This document shows positions 1 to 9,569 of a stretch of DNA of 64,000 nucleotides, in pieces. Within the stretch, counting starts at the first letter, position 1. Each line of letters opens with the position of its first letter. The notes under the pieces are model-generated. The model was not told the origin of the DNA and ran no database searches. It was given only the letters and a program-made list of their open reading frames with translations. Origin of the DNA: Egicoccus sp. AB-alg6-2 (GTDB lineage: Bacteria; Actinomycetota; Nitriliruptoria; Nitriliruptorales; Nitriliruptoraceae); assembly GCF_041821025.1 (NCBI RefSeq), contig NZ_JBGUAY010000004.1, forward strand, positions 62,001-126,000, read 5' to 3'. Made by a program: the position numbers and the translations under genes.

Positions 1-1
1 G

Positions 2-537
<536 letters not shown>

Positions 538-541
<4 letters not shown>

Positions 542-2442
542 AGCGAGCCGCCACGCTCCTGCTGGCGTCGCTGGCCGCGACGCTCCTGACGCTGACCGTC
601 GCCGCGGCGCAGACGCCGGGGGGAGTGCGCATCGGCGACGTGACACTCGACGCGTTCCCGGACGTGCGGGTCGAAGTCGTGGTTCCCGGCGCGTTGGACG
701 GCGCGGACCTGACCTCCGCGTTCGCGGTCACCGAGGACGGTGTCACCCGCGAGGTCCAGCGTGTCCGACAGGCCTCCAGCGCCGACCTGCAGGTCGCGCT
801 GCTGATCGACACCAGCGGCAGCATGGGTGTCGAGGCCATGGCCGACGCACGCTTCGCAGCCGTCGGATTCCTGGACCGGTTGCCCGAGGCAGCCAGGATC
901 TCGGTCATCAGCTACGACACCGACGTCGAGGTACTGACCGGCTTCGACGGGGACCGTGACCAGCACCGCGACGCCATCGAAAGTCTGGTCGCGAACGGCA
1001 ACACCTCGCTCTACGACGCGGTGATGACCGCGATCACGACCTTCCCCGAGCCCGGGACCGACACCAAGCAGTCCATCGTCGTCCTCTCTGACGGTGCCGA
1101 CACCGTCAGCGTCGCCACGCTGGATGAGGTCACCGCCGCTCTCGAGGGCACGGGAATCGGCTTCAAGGGAATCGCCTACAAGACCGAGGAGGCCGACGAC
1201 GCCTCCATGGCAGCCATGGCCGAGGTCGCATCCGGCAGCGTCGCCGAGGCGGACGACGCCGAAGCCCTCGCCGGCATCTACGACACGTTGGCTGCCGAAC
1301 TCGTCAACCGGTTCCTCATCGACTACCGATCGGACAGCACCGGCGCGGTCGAGCTGGGCGTCGAGCTCACACAGGGCGGCGTGACCGCCTCGGACGTGCG
1401 CACAATCGAGCTGCCTACCTTGCTTCCACCGGCCGAGAGCCCGGCGCCTCCACCACCGGCCGAGGCGCCCGTCACTGGCGTCACCGTGCCGATCCCGTCG
1501 GTGTCCGCGCAGCAGCTGCTCTACGGGGGAGCGGCGTTGTGGTTCGTCGCGCTCGCGACCATCCTGGCGCTCGTACTTCGGCCACGTGAGCGCCGGGCGC
1601 AGCTGTGGGGGGCGGCGCACCGCGCCAACGCCGGTGGTGGCCGTGAGCTCGCCCAGAAGGCCACGCTGCTGGCCGAACGGACCTTGGAGCGTCGCGGCAA
1701 GCGTTCATCGCTCAACGCCGCGCTGGAGCGAGCCGGCATCGACCTGCGTCCGGGCGAGTTCGTGGTCCTGACATCGAGCGCCGTGTTCACCGCCGGCGTC
1801 GTGGGCGGTCTGCTCAACGGCCCGTTCGCCGCGCTGCTCCTGGCCGTGATGTCGGTCATCTCCGCCAAGCTGTTCGTGTCGTTCAAGACGTCGCGTCGCC
1901 AGGCGAAGTTCGCCGACCAGCTCGGCGACACGCTTCAGCTACTCGCCGGCAGCCTGCGGGCCGGCTACAGCTTCATGCAGGCCGTCGACGCCGTCGCGCG
2001 TGAGGCAGACGCGCCCTCGTCGGAGGAGTTCTCGCGCCTGGTGGTCGAATCGCGCCTCGGCCGCGACTTCGGTGATGCGCTGCACGCCATGGCCGCGCGC
2101 ATGGAGTCCGAGGACTTCGGCTGGGTGGTCCAGGCGATCGAGATCCACCGCGAGGTCGGCGGTGACCTCGCTGAGGTGCTCGACACCGTCGCTGGCACCA
2201 TCCGTGAGCGCAACCAGATCCGCCGCCAGGTCAAGGCACTCAGCGCGGAGGGACGCCTGTCGGCCTGGGTGCTTGCTGCCCTGCCCTTCGGCGTGGGCAC
2301 GATCATCTTCTTCACCAACCGCCCGTACCTGGCGGAGCTCACCAGCGGCGGGCTGCTCGGCTGGGGCCTGCTCGCAACGGCGGCGATCCTCATGTCTGTC
2401 GGCGGGCTGTGGTTGCGCGCCCTCGTCAAGCTCGAGTTCTAG
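538..2442 (+). CDS. tadB: von Willebrand A domain fused to TadB-type pilus platform protein
   Basis: A 634-residue fusion. Residues 1-25 form a signal peptide, so the VWA domain (about 85-270) should lie outside the membrane. It carries an intact MIDAS start DTSGS at 91-95 and a later SDGAD, the metal-binding pattern of ligand-binding VWA domains. A Pro-rich linker (about 300-325) leads to a membrane helix (about 330-350), then a T2SSF/GspF domain (about 440-600) and C-terminal membrane helices, as in TadB. TadB normally is the inner-membrane platform for pilin polymerisation. It overlaps tadA by 4 nt, and an AGGAG at its stop serves tadC. The VWA part could bind a pilus or cell-wall partner; that is inference. 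Confidence 0.9.
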
Positions 2443-2450
2443 GAGCGATC

Positions 2451-3377
2451 GTGCCTGTCACCGTCTACCTCGCGGCTGCGGCCGTCGCCCTGTCGGTGCC
2501 ACTGTTGTGGTGGTCCATCGCTGGGGCGCGGTCGAACAAGATGGTCGATCGCAGCGTCCTGATGGGGACCGGTGGTCCGACCGACCTGCGCGTCGCCGTC
2601 CTCCAGCAGTCGGGCATCGAGCGTGCCCGCCCGGCGTTGGGCAACCTCGGTCAACTCGCACGCCGGCTCACCCCTGTCGGCTGGTACGAGGCACTCGAGC
2701 GGCGCCTGATGCTCGCGGGACGTCCCGCCGCCTGGACGATGGAACGCGTCCTGGTCGGCAAGCTAGTCCTGGGCACGGCAGGCTTCGGGCTCGGGTTCGT
2801 CGCCTTCGCCGACAAGCGCACGGTCCTGTGGCTGCTGGTCTGGGGCGGCATGACGACGCTCGGCTACTTCGCGCCGGACCTGTTGCTGTACAGCCGGGGG
2901 ATTGAGCGCCGGGAATCGATCCAGAAGTCGCTTCCCGACACCCTCGACCAGATGACGATCGCGGTTGAGGCTGGGCTCGGCTTCGAGTCGGCGATGGCTC
3001 GCGCCGGTCGAACGGGGGAGGGCCCCTTGGCTGACGAGCTCGTGCGGACGCTGCAGGAGGTGCAGATCGGCGTGCCGCGCAGCAAGGCGCTTCGCAACCT
3101 CGCCGACCGCACCGAACAGCCCGACCTGCGCCACTTCGTCCTCGCCGTCGTCCAGGCCGAGAACTACGGCATCCCGATCGCCGAGGTCCTGCGGGTCCAG
3201 GCCGCCGAGCAGCGCATGAAGCGCCGCCAGCGCGCCGAGGAGAAGGCGATGAAGATCCCCGTCAAGATCATCTTCCCGCTCATCCTGTGCATCCTGCCGA
3301 CGCTGTTCATCGTCATCCTCGGTCCGGCCGCCATCCAGATGAGTCGCACCCTGTTCGGTGACGGCGGCGCGTTCTGA
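2451..3377 (+). CDS. tadC: TadC-type pilus platform protein (T2SSF domain)
   Basis: A 308-residue second GspF-family membrane platform protein of the tad system, partner of TadB. An N-terminal membrane helix, a pair of helices near residues 95-135, a cytoplasmic T2SSF domain with LPDTLDQMTIAVEAGLGFESA and the C-terminal helix LILCILPTLFIVILGP fit TadC. The GTG at 2451 is chosen because an AGGAG lies 5 nt upstream, overlapping the tadB stop; an in-frame start at 2409 would sit inside tadB. No missing parts seen. Confidence 0.92.
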   Translation: MPVTVYLAAAAVALSVPLLWWSIAGARSNKMVDRSVLMGTGGPTDLRVAVLQQSGIERARPALGNLGQLARRLTPVGWYEALERRLMLAGRPAAWTMERVLVGKLVLGTAGFGLGFVAFADKRTVLWLLVWGGMTTLGYFAPDLLLYSRGIERRESIQKSLPDTLDQMTIAVEAGLGFESAMARAGRTGEGPLADELVRTLQEVQIGVPRSKALRNLADRTEQPDLRHFVLAVVQAENYGIPIAEVLRVQAAEQRMKRRQRAEEKAMKIPVKIIFPLILCILPTLFIVILGPAAIQMSRTLFGDGGAF

Positions 3378-3405
3378 GCCCTCACCACCCACTCGGAGCC
3401 CGCCG

Positions 3406-4434
3406 ATGACCTACCAGGACGAGTTGAGGCTGCGGCCGCTGACTTCCTCGTCGTCGGCCAAGACGCTCAAGGAGGCCGCGTTCGACGCCTACGCCGCCGC
3501 GGCGGCGTCCGTCGGCCGTCCACGGGCCACGCCGTTGCGGACCGGCTTCGACGTGCTCGATCAGGCCCTCGGTGGGGGTTTCCGCCCGGGCGACCTCGTC
3601 GTCTTCGGCGGTGCTCCGGGGGTCGGCAAGACGATCGCGGCGCTGCAGGTCGCCCGTCGTGCCGCGGTCGACGGCCGAAGCAGTGTCTACGTCTCCTATG
3701 AACACGACCACGCCACCATGCTCGGGCGCCTGCTGGCCCTGGAGTTGGCAGAACTCCCGGAGCCCGGGCCGCTGGGTGAACTGGACCGGCTGGCGCGCGT
3801 CGCCGTCGAGGCCGCCGCCGGCTTCCGGTCGCTCCAGGACGTCCTCGACGCCGAGCCACTACTTGGTCGCGCCTACGGCCGGCTCGACAGCTACGCGGAA
3901 CGCCTCGTCCTGGTGCAGGCTTCCGGTACGGAAACCGACCTGGTCGAACTGCAACGCCTCGCCGGACAGCACCTCGACCCAGGTGGCCTGCTGGTCGTCG
4001 ACTACCTGCAGCGCGTCCCGTCCATGTACGAGGACGCGAACGACCACGTCACGGCGATTACGCAGCAACTCAAAGACCTGGCGGCACACCACCAGGTCGT
4101 CGTGCTCGCGCTGGTCGCCGCCGACTGGGACGGGCTGCGCACGGGCCGCCTGCGGATGCATCACCTGCGCGGGTCGACCGCGCTGGCCTACGAGTGCGAC
4201 GTAGCGATCCTGCTCAACGACAAGCACCAGGCCGTCGCCAAGGCACACCTCGCCTACGACACCGCCAACGCCGAGCGGTTCCGGCAGGCGGTGGTGTTCA
4301 GTGTCGAGAAGAACCGCGGCGGTCCCGCCATGGTCGACGTCGAGTTCCGCAAGGACTTCGTGCACTACCGCTTCGACCCGCGCGGCGCATACCTGCGTGA
4401 ACGGCTGGTCGACGACCGACTGGCGGGGGAGTGA
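3406..4434 (+). CDS. DnaB C-terminal-like/RecA-fold ATPase downstream of tad genes
   Basis: A 342-residue P-loop protein. Walker A is GGAPGVGKT in the context TGFDVLDQALGGGFRPGDLVVFGG, the layout of DnaB C-terminal and KaiC/RadA-type domains. Walker B is GGLLVVDYLQ. The later stretch LRGSTALAYECDVAILL resembles the DnaB motif that senses the hexamer partner (normally RGSGAIEQDAD). The primase-binding N-terminal domain of replicative DnaB is absent. It follows tadC by 28 nt on the same strand with GGAG before ATG 3406. Function is unknown: it could be a KaiC-like regulator of the tad locus or an independent helicase-like protein. Confidence 0.75.
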   Translation: MTYQDELRLRPLTSSSSAKTLKEAAFDAYAAAAASVGRPRATPLRTGFDVLDQALGGGFRPGDLVVFGGAPGVGKTIAALQVARRAAVDGRSSVYVSYEHDHATMLGRLLALELAELPEPGPLGELDRLARVAVEAAAGFRSLQDVLDAEPLLGRAYGRLDSYAERLVLVQASGTETDLVELQRLAGQHLDPGGLLVVDYLQRVPSMYEDANDHVTAITQQLKDLAAHHQVVVLALVAADWDGLRTGRLRMHHLRGSTALAYECDVAILLNDKHQAVAKAHLAYDTANAERFRQAVVFSVEKNRGGPAMVDVEFRKDFVHYRFDPRGAYLRERLVDDRLAGE

Positions 4435-4448
4435 AACCGCGCGCCCCC

Positions 4449-5126
4449 TCAGTCCGTGTCGTTGCTCCAGCCGACCTTCCGGGCCATCGCCACGGCCGAC
4501 AGCTGCGAGTTCAGCCCGAGCTTCTGCAGGACGGAGCGGATCTGGCTGCGCACCGTCGCCAGCGACACGACGGCCGACGTGGCGATCTGCTCCGCGCTGG
4601 CGCCGTCCATCAGCGACTGCAGGACGTGGCGCTCCCGCGGCGTGAGCTGCTCGAACGGGGCCATGCGCGCCTGCTGTTCGCTTCGCAGCCGACGCAGGTC
4701 GGCGAGGTACTGCTCGCGTTCACCCGGCGCGAACACCTCGCCCCGTTCGACGGCCCGCTCGACGGCTTCGACGAGCTGGTCGAACGGCTGCGCCTTCGAC
4801 ATCACCCCGATGGCGCCAGCCTCGACGCACTCGGCCAGCCGAAGACGGTCGGTGACGCCGGTCAGCATCAGCACCCGTGCGCCGCGGTCGGTCAGCTCGG
4901 GGATCAACGGGACGCTGGTACCGAGGTCGCCGCCGACGTCGAGGTCGAGCAGCGCCACGTCCACCGGCGGATCGGTGGCCGCGGCCAGGATGGCGTCGGC
5001 CGTCAGTTCGCCGCAGACCTCGACCTCGAGCCCGCGGTCGCGCAGCGCGAAGCCGAGGCTCTGCGCGAGCAGGCCGTGGTCGTCGACCACCAGCACACGT
5101 CGCCCTTGCGTCCCCGTCGTGACCAT
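4449..5126 (-). CDS. LuxR/NarL-family response regulator
   Basis: A 225-residue two-component response regulator. The receiver domain (1-125) has the acidic pair D15-D16, phosphoacceptor D61 in ALLDLD and conserved K111. The C-terminal LuxR helix-turn-helix (about 160-215) starts with LTPRERHVLQ and ends SVLQKLGLNSQLSAVAMA. It should dimerise on DNA after phosphorylation. ATG 5126 is preceded by GGGGAGGGG. It converges on the tad operon (15 nt between stops) and is divergent from the small receiver-like gene at 5204; the histidine kinase ending at 5396 is the likely partner. Targets cannot be read from the sequence. Confidence 0.92.
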   Translation of the reverse strand: MVTTGTQGRRVLVVDDHGLLAQSLGFALRDRGLEVEVCGELTADAILAAATDPPVDVALLDLDVGGDLGTSVPLIPELTDRGARVLMLTGVTDRLRLAECVEAGAIGVMSKAQPFDQLVEAVERAVERGEVFAPGEREQYLADLRRLRSEQQARMAPFEQLTPRERHVLQSLMDGASAEQIATSAVVSLATVRSQIRSVLQKLGLNSQLSAVAMARKVGWSNDTD

Positions 5127-5203
5127 GTGGGGTGTCCCCTCCCCGTCGCCGGCACGAAGTCCCCGGCGGCTCTCGGACTCTACGCCTTGCCGAGCACGGC
5201 CGC

Positions 5204-5569
5204 ATGAACCTCACGACACCGAAGCCGCGCGTGTTGGTCCGGGTGCTGCCACGCATCCTGGCCGAGACCCTGTGTGTCTCGCTGCGGGCACGGCAGGTCG
5301 ACGCCGTGGTCTGCCCGATCCCCGAACGCCGTCGCGTTGCGCGGGCGCCACAGCAGTTCAGCGTCGCCGTGACCAGCGAGCCGCTGCCGGGCGAACTACT
5401 GGCCCGCAGCGTGGTGGTGCTCGACGAGGGCGGCGTCACCCGAAGCGTCGTCCGGGACGGCCGCGAGGAGGCGTGTGACCCCGGAGGCGACCTGGCCGAC
5501 CTCCTCGCGCTGGTGGTCGGTCTCGCCGGGCAGCTGGGGGAGCCCGAACAGCTCACCGATGCCCTCTGA
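5204..5569 (+). CDS. Small receiver-like protein, probably a degenerate receiver domain
   Basis: A 121-residue protein with strongly GC-biased third codon positions, supporting real coding. Its first 30 residues, RVLVRVLPRILAETLC and on, line up with the start of the neighbouring receiver (RVLVVDDHGLLAQSLG), but the acidic pair is replaced by Arg-Val and there is no clear lysine equivalent. A beta-strand-like SVVVLDEGG follows in the middle. It may be a pseudo-receiver that binds the kinase or regulator without phosphorylation. Its 3' end is antisense to the last 174 nt of the kinase gene. ATG 5204 has no strong Shine-Dalgarno; an in-frame start at 5132 is possible. Confidence 0.6.
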   Translation: MNLTTPKPRVLVRVLPRILAETLCVSLRARQVDAVVCPIPERRRVARAPQQFSVAVTSEPLPGELLARSVVVLDEGGVTRSVVRDGREEACDPGGDLADLLALVVGLAGQLGEPEQLTDAL

Positions 5570-7090
5570 GAACCCGGGCAGTGTCAGCGCGAAACATGCG
5601 CCCGGCACACCGGGACGCTGCTCGAGACGCAGGGTGCCGCCCTGGTCGGCCATGAGTTGTGCGGACACGTACAGGCCCAGGCCACTCCCCGGACGGTGCG
5701 TACCGCTGCGGCCGCGATGGCCCCGTTCGAAGACGAGGTCGCGTTCGTCTTCCGCGATGCCTGGCCCCTGGTCCTCGACGCGCAGGACCAGGTCGGGTCC
5801 GTCCACCTCGGCACGCACGACGATCGGCCCGGTCCCGTAGCGGCGGGCGTTCTGCAGCAGGTTCTGGACCACCTCGGCGGTGTCGGTCGGGCTGCCGAAG
5901 GCGACGAGGTCGTCGCCGACGTGGTTCTCGATCCAGGCGCCGAGCGAGCGTTCGCAGGTCACGACCGCGGAGATGGCCTCCGACAAGCGGAAGCGGCCGA
6001 ACTGCGGCTCGACGACCTCGGCGGAGACCAGCTGTTGCAGCCGCGAGATCTCCGCGCTGACGGCCGCCGAGAGCCTGGCACGGTCGGCGTCGTCGAGGCG
6101 GTCGGAGTAGGCCTGCAGGGCCCGGGTCGCCCCCTCGATGGCGGTCAGCGCGTTGCGGGCCTCGTGGGCGCGTTCGGCCTGGCGGGCATGGTCGACCTCC
6201 ACCCGCGCCTCGGCGGTGCGCTTCTGCGCCTCCGCCTCGAGCAGCCGGCCACCCTGGGCGAGGTAGGCGTGGGCGAGGGCGATGGTGGCGCCCGCGATCG
6301 CCGCCAGCAGGCCCGACACCTCCAGCAGTTGGCTGGCCAGGCGGGTCATCGGCGCCTGCCCGGGCGCGGACGACAACAGGTGGCTGTAGCCGAACAGCAG
6401 GAACAGGATCCCGCTCCAGCCCAGGAACGGGCGGTCCTGGCGGTGGGACTTGCGGAAGTACAGCACGCCCATGGCGACCCATGCGAGTGCGAAGCCACGG
6501 TCGGCCAAACCACCCGCAGGCGGCGACGCTGTGCTCGCGGTGCCCGTGAGGCTGATCGCCAGCGCAGACACGGCGAGGACCCCGATCAGCATGCCGGCGA
6601 GCATGCGGCCGGGACGCAGCGTCGCATCGACGTCAGGAGCGCGCAGCCCCTCGAACACCAGCCACAGGGCCGCGAGCAACCCGCAGAAGCGGATCCAGGG
6701 AATCGGTCCGAGGTCGAGCACCGTCGAGGCGACCACCGCGTCGACCGCCACGACCGTCGCCCACACCGCCAGGGCGGTGCCGAGCCAAGCGGCCGCCGCC
6801 GCCCCGACGAGACGCCAGCGGAGATAGCAGAGCAACGCGAACAACACGGCGAAGGCGGCAGCGGTCGCGTCGAGCTGGCCGCGCAGCGTGTTGGGACGGA
6901 TGATCTGCGGCAGCGACACGGTCATGGCGAGCAACAGCAGCAGGCAGGCGAAGATGGTGCCGGCGACGACCGTGGCGGTGAGGGCCTTCGACGCGGGCTG
7001 GCCAGCGATCAGCCCGCGGCGGTCCACCCCCCGGTAGCCGCGTCCCGGTGAGGCACCGTCGTCCGACTCGTCGTTCGACCCGCTCCGCAT
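5396..7090 (-). CDS. Membrane histidine kinase with extended C-terminal tail
   Basis: A 564-residue sensor kinase. Residues about 35-275 hold seven or eight hydrophobic helices, so sensing is likely within or near the membrane. The phosphorylation site is probably H309 in AHEARNALTAIEG. The HATPase domain shows an N box (VQNLLQNARRYG), G1 (VEDQGPGIAEDE) and G2 (GSGLGLYVS). The domain finishes near ALTLPG; about 55 further residues are low-complexity and lie antisense to the gene at 5204, so the tail may be functionally irrelevant. ATG 7090 follows a GGGG-containing ribosome site. The likely partner is the response regulator at 4449. Confidence 0.88.
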   Translation of the reverse strand: MRSGSNDESDDGASPGRGYRGVDRRGLIAGQPASKALTATVVAGTIFACLLLLLAMTVSLPQIIRPNTLRGQLDATAAAFAVLFALLCYLRWRLVGAAAAAWLGTALAVWATVVAVDAVVASTVLDLGPIPWIRFCGLLAALWLVFEGLRAPDVDATLRPGRMLAGMLIGVLAVSALAISLTGTASTASPPAGGLADRGFALAWVAMGVLYFRKSHRQDRPFLGWSGILFLLFGYSHLLSSAPGQAPMTRLASQLLEVSGLLAAIAGATIALAHAYLAQGGRLLEAEAQKRTAEARVEVDHARQAERAHEARNALTAIEGATRALQAYSDRLDDADRARLSAAVSAEISRLQQLVSAEVVEPQFGRFRLSEAISAVVTCERSLGAWIENHVGDDLVAFGSPTDTAEVVQNLLQNARRYGTGPIVVRAEVDGPDLVLRVEDQGPGIAEDERDLVFERGHRGRSGTHRPGSGLGLYVSAQLMADQGGTLRLEQRPGVPGACFALTLPGFSEGIGELFGLPQLPGETDHQREEVGQVASGVTRLLAAVPDDASGDAALVEHHHAAGQ

Positions 7091-7221
7091 CGTCCCCTGC
7101 CCCCATGAGGCGGTCGGACTGGTCCCCCGTCCGACCGCGGACGGTGACGATACGGATGCAGTGGGCGAGATGTGGGCGGTTCGCGAGAATTCACGGAGAT
7201 TTCATGGCGGCCGTCCGGCCG

Positions 7222-7335
7222 TCACGAGACCCGTTTGGAGGTGACCCAGTCGGCCAGTTCCCAGGCGACCAGCGCCGCTGCGGAGAAGGTGGCGAGGATG
7301 GCGAGGAAGACGAGCAGAGCCGTCAGGGACGACAC
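7222..7335 (-). CDS. Tiny single-helix membrane protein (37 aa)
   Basis: A 37-residue gene. GTG 7335 is preceded by a near-perfect GGAGGT four bases upstream (7340-7345). The product reads MSSLTALLVFLAILATFS, continues hydrophobic to AALVAWELADW and ends SKRVS: one membrane helix with a short basic cytoplasmic end. It lies between the stem-loop after the LVIVD gene and the histidine kinase, all on the minus strand, 131 nt before the kinase start. I recognise no family. It could be a regulator of the kinase or simply a small envelope protein. Support is the ribosome site, codon bias and clear helix. Confidence 0.6.
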   Translation of the reverse strand: MSSLTALLVFLAILATFSAAALVAWELADWVTSKRVS

Positions 7336-7377
7336 GGCGACCTCCGAACGTGTGGGGGAGTGGGCGACTCCATGACG

Positions 7378-7436
7378 CGAGGATGCTGGCTGGGTCCGTT
7401 TCTAACCGACGGATCGGGCCCCAGCCAGCACCCTCG
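7378..7436 (-). terminator. Strong 17-bp stem-loop after the LVIVD-repeat gene
   Basis: The arms CGAGG-N-TGCTGGCTGGG and its complement pair over 17 positions (one G-U), with a second 5-bp hairpin TCCGT/ACGGA in the loop. It starts 8 nt after the stop of the gene at 7444. There is no T-run, as in many actinobacterial terminators. It also sits in the leader of the tiny gene at 7335, so attenuation is possible. Confidence 0.65.
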
Positions 7437-7443
7437 ACCAGGT

Positions 7444-8994
7444 TCAGGAGGTGGTTCGTGCCGGCGGGAGCACGCAGACCCCGCCGAACGGACTGGCCGC
7501 GGCACGCTCCGCCAGGTCGGTGTCGACCTGCAGCCAGGAGCTGAGGACCGGCGCGGTGACGGTTGCTGCGGTGCCGCGGTCCTCGGGCAGGTCCACCTCG
7601 AGGATCTCGGCGCCGCGGGTCGGGTCCTGGGTGTAGAGCAGGTTGGTCTTGCGTCCGGTCTGGCGGCCGTCGGCGTCGTACTCGGGCACCCACTTCGCGC
7701 CCCAGGTCTCCTGCACAGCCGTGACCCAGAAGCCGACCTGTCGGATCTCCGACGCGTCGTTGACGTCGAGGATGCGCAGTCCCTGCTGGTACCAGCCCTG
7801 CGCGACGTAGCCGTCCTGGTGATAGTCGAAGTAGTGGGCCGAGCAGAACGCTCCCGCCGGGGTCTTCACACCGGTGTCGAGCAGTTCGGTGTTCCACTGG
7901 TCGAGCGGGGTGATCGTGCCGCCGTCTTGGACGCCGTCGGGATTGATGGTCGGGTCGAGGTCGGGGACGTGCCAGGTCTGGAACGAACCTTCCGAGGCAC
8001 AGGTCGTGTCGATGTAGTCCTCCTCGGTGACGAGCAGGACGTTGCCGCGGTCGACGTGCGGTGCCCCGCTGTCGGTGACGCGGTGGCCCTTGGCGTTGCC
8101 GCGCGGATCGGACTTGCCGGGCCGCAGGCGAGGACCGGTGAACTTGTCAGCGCTCGGCCGCAGGCTGTTGTGCGAGATGAAGTTGTTCCATTCCGGGTCG
8201 CGGCCGTGGACGTCGGAGGAGTTGAGCACGACCGGCGCGGTCGGGTCGGAAACGTCGTAGCCGACGATGCCGCCGGTCCCGACCCACCAGGCCACCTCGT
8301 CGGCGTCGACGTCCCAGTCGTGGCCGATGCCGGTGGAGAAGGCCTCATTGGCCTCCATCGGCTGATCCGTGACCTGCGGCAGCAAGACCGGAGCGTCCAG
8401 GTCGGTGAGATCGACCACGTCGAACGCGGCGCCACGACCCGACGAGTACGCGTGGGTGCACGCGGTGTTCGCACAGCCGACGGTGTGGGTGTCGGAGCCG
8501 ACCTCGACGCGGGACCGGACGTAGGGGGCGGTCGGGTCGGTCACGTCGACGATGGCAATCTCGTCGTAGGTGCCGACGTTGGTCGGGTCCGCGGTCGGGG
8601 TGACGCCGACGGTGTCGAACCCGACGAGCACGAACTTCGTGCCGTCGGCGCGTTCGCCGAGCTTCACGTTCTCGTTCTGGAAGACCGCGATCGGAACCGC
8701 ACCCAGCAGGCGGGGCAGCGTGGGGTCGCTGATGTCGTAGGTGCGGACGCCGGTCAGGGTGGAGGCGTACATCACCGGCGCGTCACTGGCGAAGGCGACC
8801 GAGATGATCGAGGGGTCGGGGAGGGCGCCGACCAGGTTGACGTTCGGGCTCGGCAGGACCGTGTCCGCGGTCGCGGCGACGATGTCGGTCGTGGTGTCGA
8901 TCACCCCGCCGACGTCGCCGAGTGTGCTGCTCGGCGCCAGTGCCAACAGCATCGGCGCCACGGCGAGGGCGGCGGTGCCGCGTCGGATTCGCAT
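7444..8994 (-). CDS. Secreted LVIVD-repeat beta-propeller protein
   Basis: A 516-residue exported protein. The first 30 residues (MRIRRGTAALAVAPMLLALA) are a signal peptide. The mature part has repeated blades ending in patterns such as GVRTYDISDPTLPRLLG, IAIVDVTDPTAPYV, VGYDVSDPTAPVV and LRILDVNDASEIRQVG, typical of LVIVD repeats, which probably form a propeller. Several Cys residues (for example CANTAC) could form disulfides outside the cell. ATG 8994 is chosen for its signal peptide and GGGAG upstream; an in-frame extension to 9084 encodes an Arg-rich unlikely leader. Ligand and role are unknown. Confidence 0.85.
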   Translation of the reverse strand: MRIRRGTAALAVAPMLLALAPSSTLGDVGGVIDTTTDIVAATADTVLPSPNVNLVGALPDPSIISVAFASDAPVMYASTLTGVRTYDISDPTLPRLLGAVPIAVFQNENVKLGERADGTKFVLVGFDTVGVTPTADPTNVGTYDEIAIVDVTDPTAPYVRSRVEVGSDTHTVGCANTACTHAYSSGRGAAFDVVDLTDLDAPVLLPQVTDQPMEANEAFSTGIGHDWDVDADEVAWWVGTGGIVGYDVSDPTAPVVLNSSDVHGRDPEWNNFISHNSLRPSADKFTGPRLRPGKSDPRGNAKGHRVTDSGAPHVDRGNVLLVTEEDYIDTTCASEGSFQTWHVPDLDPTINPDGVQDGGTITPLDQWNTELLDTGVKTPAGAFCSAHYFDYHQDGYVAQGWYQQGLRILDVNDASEIRQVGFWVTAVQETWGAKWVPEYDADGRQTGRKTNLLYTQDPTRGAEILEVDLPEDRGTAATVTAPVLSSWLQVDTDLAERAAASPFGGVCVLPPARTTS

Positions 8995-9110
8995 CAATGA
9001 TTCTCCCGGTCTCGGACGGCTCTCCCAGCGGCAAACCCAACGCGCGCGCTCGGGGCGGGACACGTGTCCGTCCGGCTGCCGCACGCTCGTGCCGATGTGC
9101 CGGTCACCGT

Positions 9111-9137
9111 CCGGTTGCGATCGTCATATAACGGGCT
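9111..9137 (+). promoter_or_regulatory. Promoter-like motif copy 1 (CCGGTTGC-N3-CGTCATATAACGGGCT)
   Basis: Contains TATAAC 42 nt upstream of the start at 9174. The same arrangement, CCGGTTGC then CGTCATATAACG, recurs on the minus strand at 11691-11715. A shared promoter/operator or an inverted terminal repeat are both possible. Confidence 0.5.
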
Positions 9138-9173
9138 AGGGTGGAGCCACCGAGCCTCTCGGGGGAGTGACCG

Positions 9174-9569
9174 TTGGCGAGCAGTCGTGCGAGAACCGGC
9201 GATCGCACGCCGTCCGAGCGGCGACATGTCGGCCTCACCCTGCCAAGACGCGTGAAGCAGGCGGCCACCGAGGCCGCCTCGGTGCACGACTGGTCGGTGG
9301 GCGACTGGGTGCTGGCCGTTGCCGCCGAGTTCGGCCCCACGCTGCGGAAGCGGCTCGGCACGGTCGAGGTGCGCCGCCGCCCGAAGGTCGAGGACGCCGC
9401 CTTCGCCGCCCTGTACCTGACACCCGACGAGCGCGACGAACTCGACGACCAGGCCGTCGCCTGCGGTCTCAACCGCTCCGCCTTCGTCACCGCGGTCGCG
9501 CGCCTGGGCCTCGGGGACGAGCTCGAGGACGTCGTCACCGGACTGATCGAACGAGAGGAAGCCCCATGA
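9174..9569 (+). CDS. Hypothetical protein with two ribbon-helix-helix-like segments
   Basis: A 131-residue protein I cannot assign. TTG 9174 has GGGGGAG seven bases upstream. Two segments look alike and resemble ribbon-helix-helix DNA-binding folds: VGLTLPRRVKQAATEAASVHDWS near 20-42 (strand, helix) and LYLTPDERDELDDQAVACGLNRS near 80-102. This pattern suggests a small DNA-binding or relaxosome-accessory type protein, but no specific match is claimed. Its stop overlaps the ATG of the GlcG-like gene (ATGA), so the two form an operon behind the motif at 9111. Confidence 0.6.
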   Translation: MASSRARTGDRTPSERRHVGLTLPRRVKQAATEAASVHDWSVGDWVLAVAAEFGPTLRKRLGTVEVRRRPKVEDAAFAALYLTPDERDELDDQAVACGLNRSAFVTAVARLGLGDELEDVVTGLIEREEAP

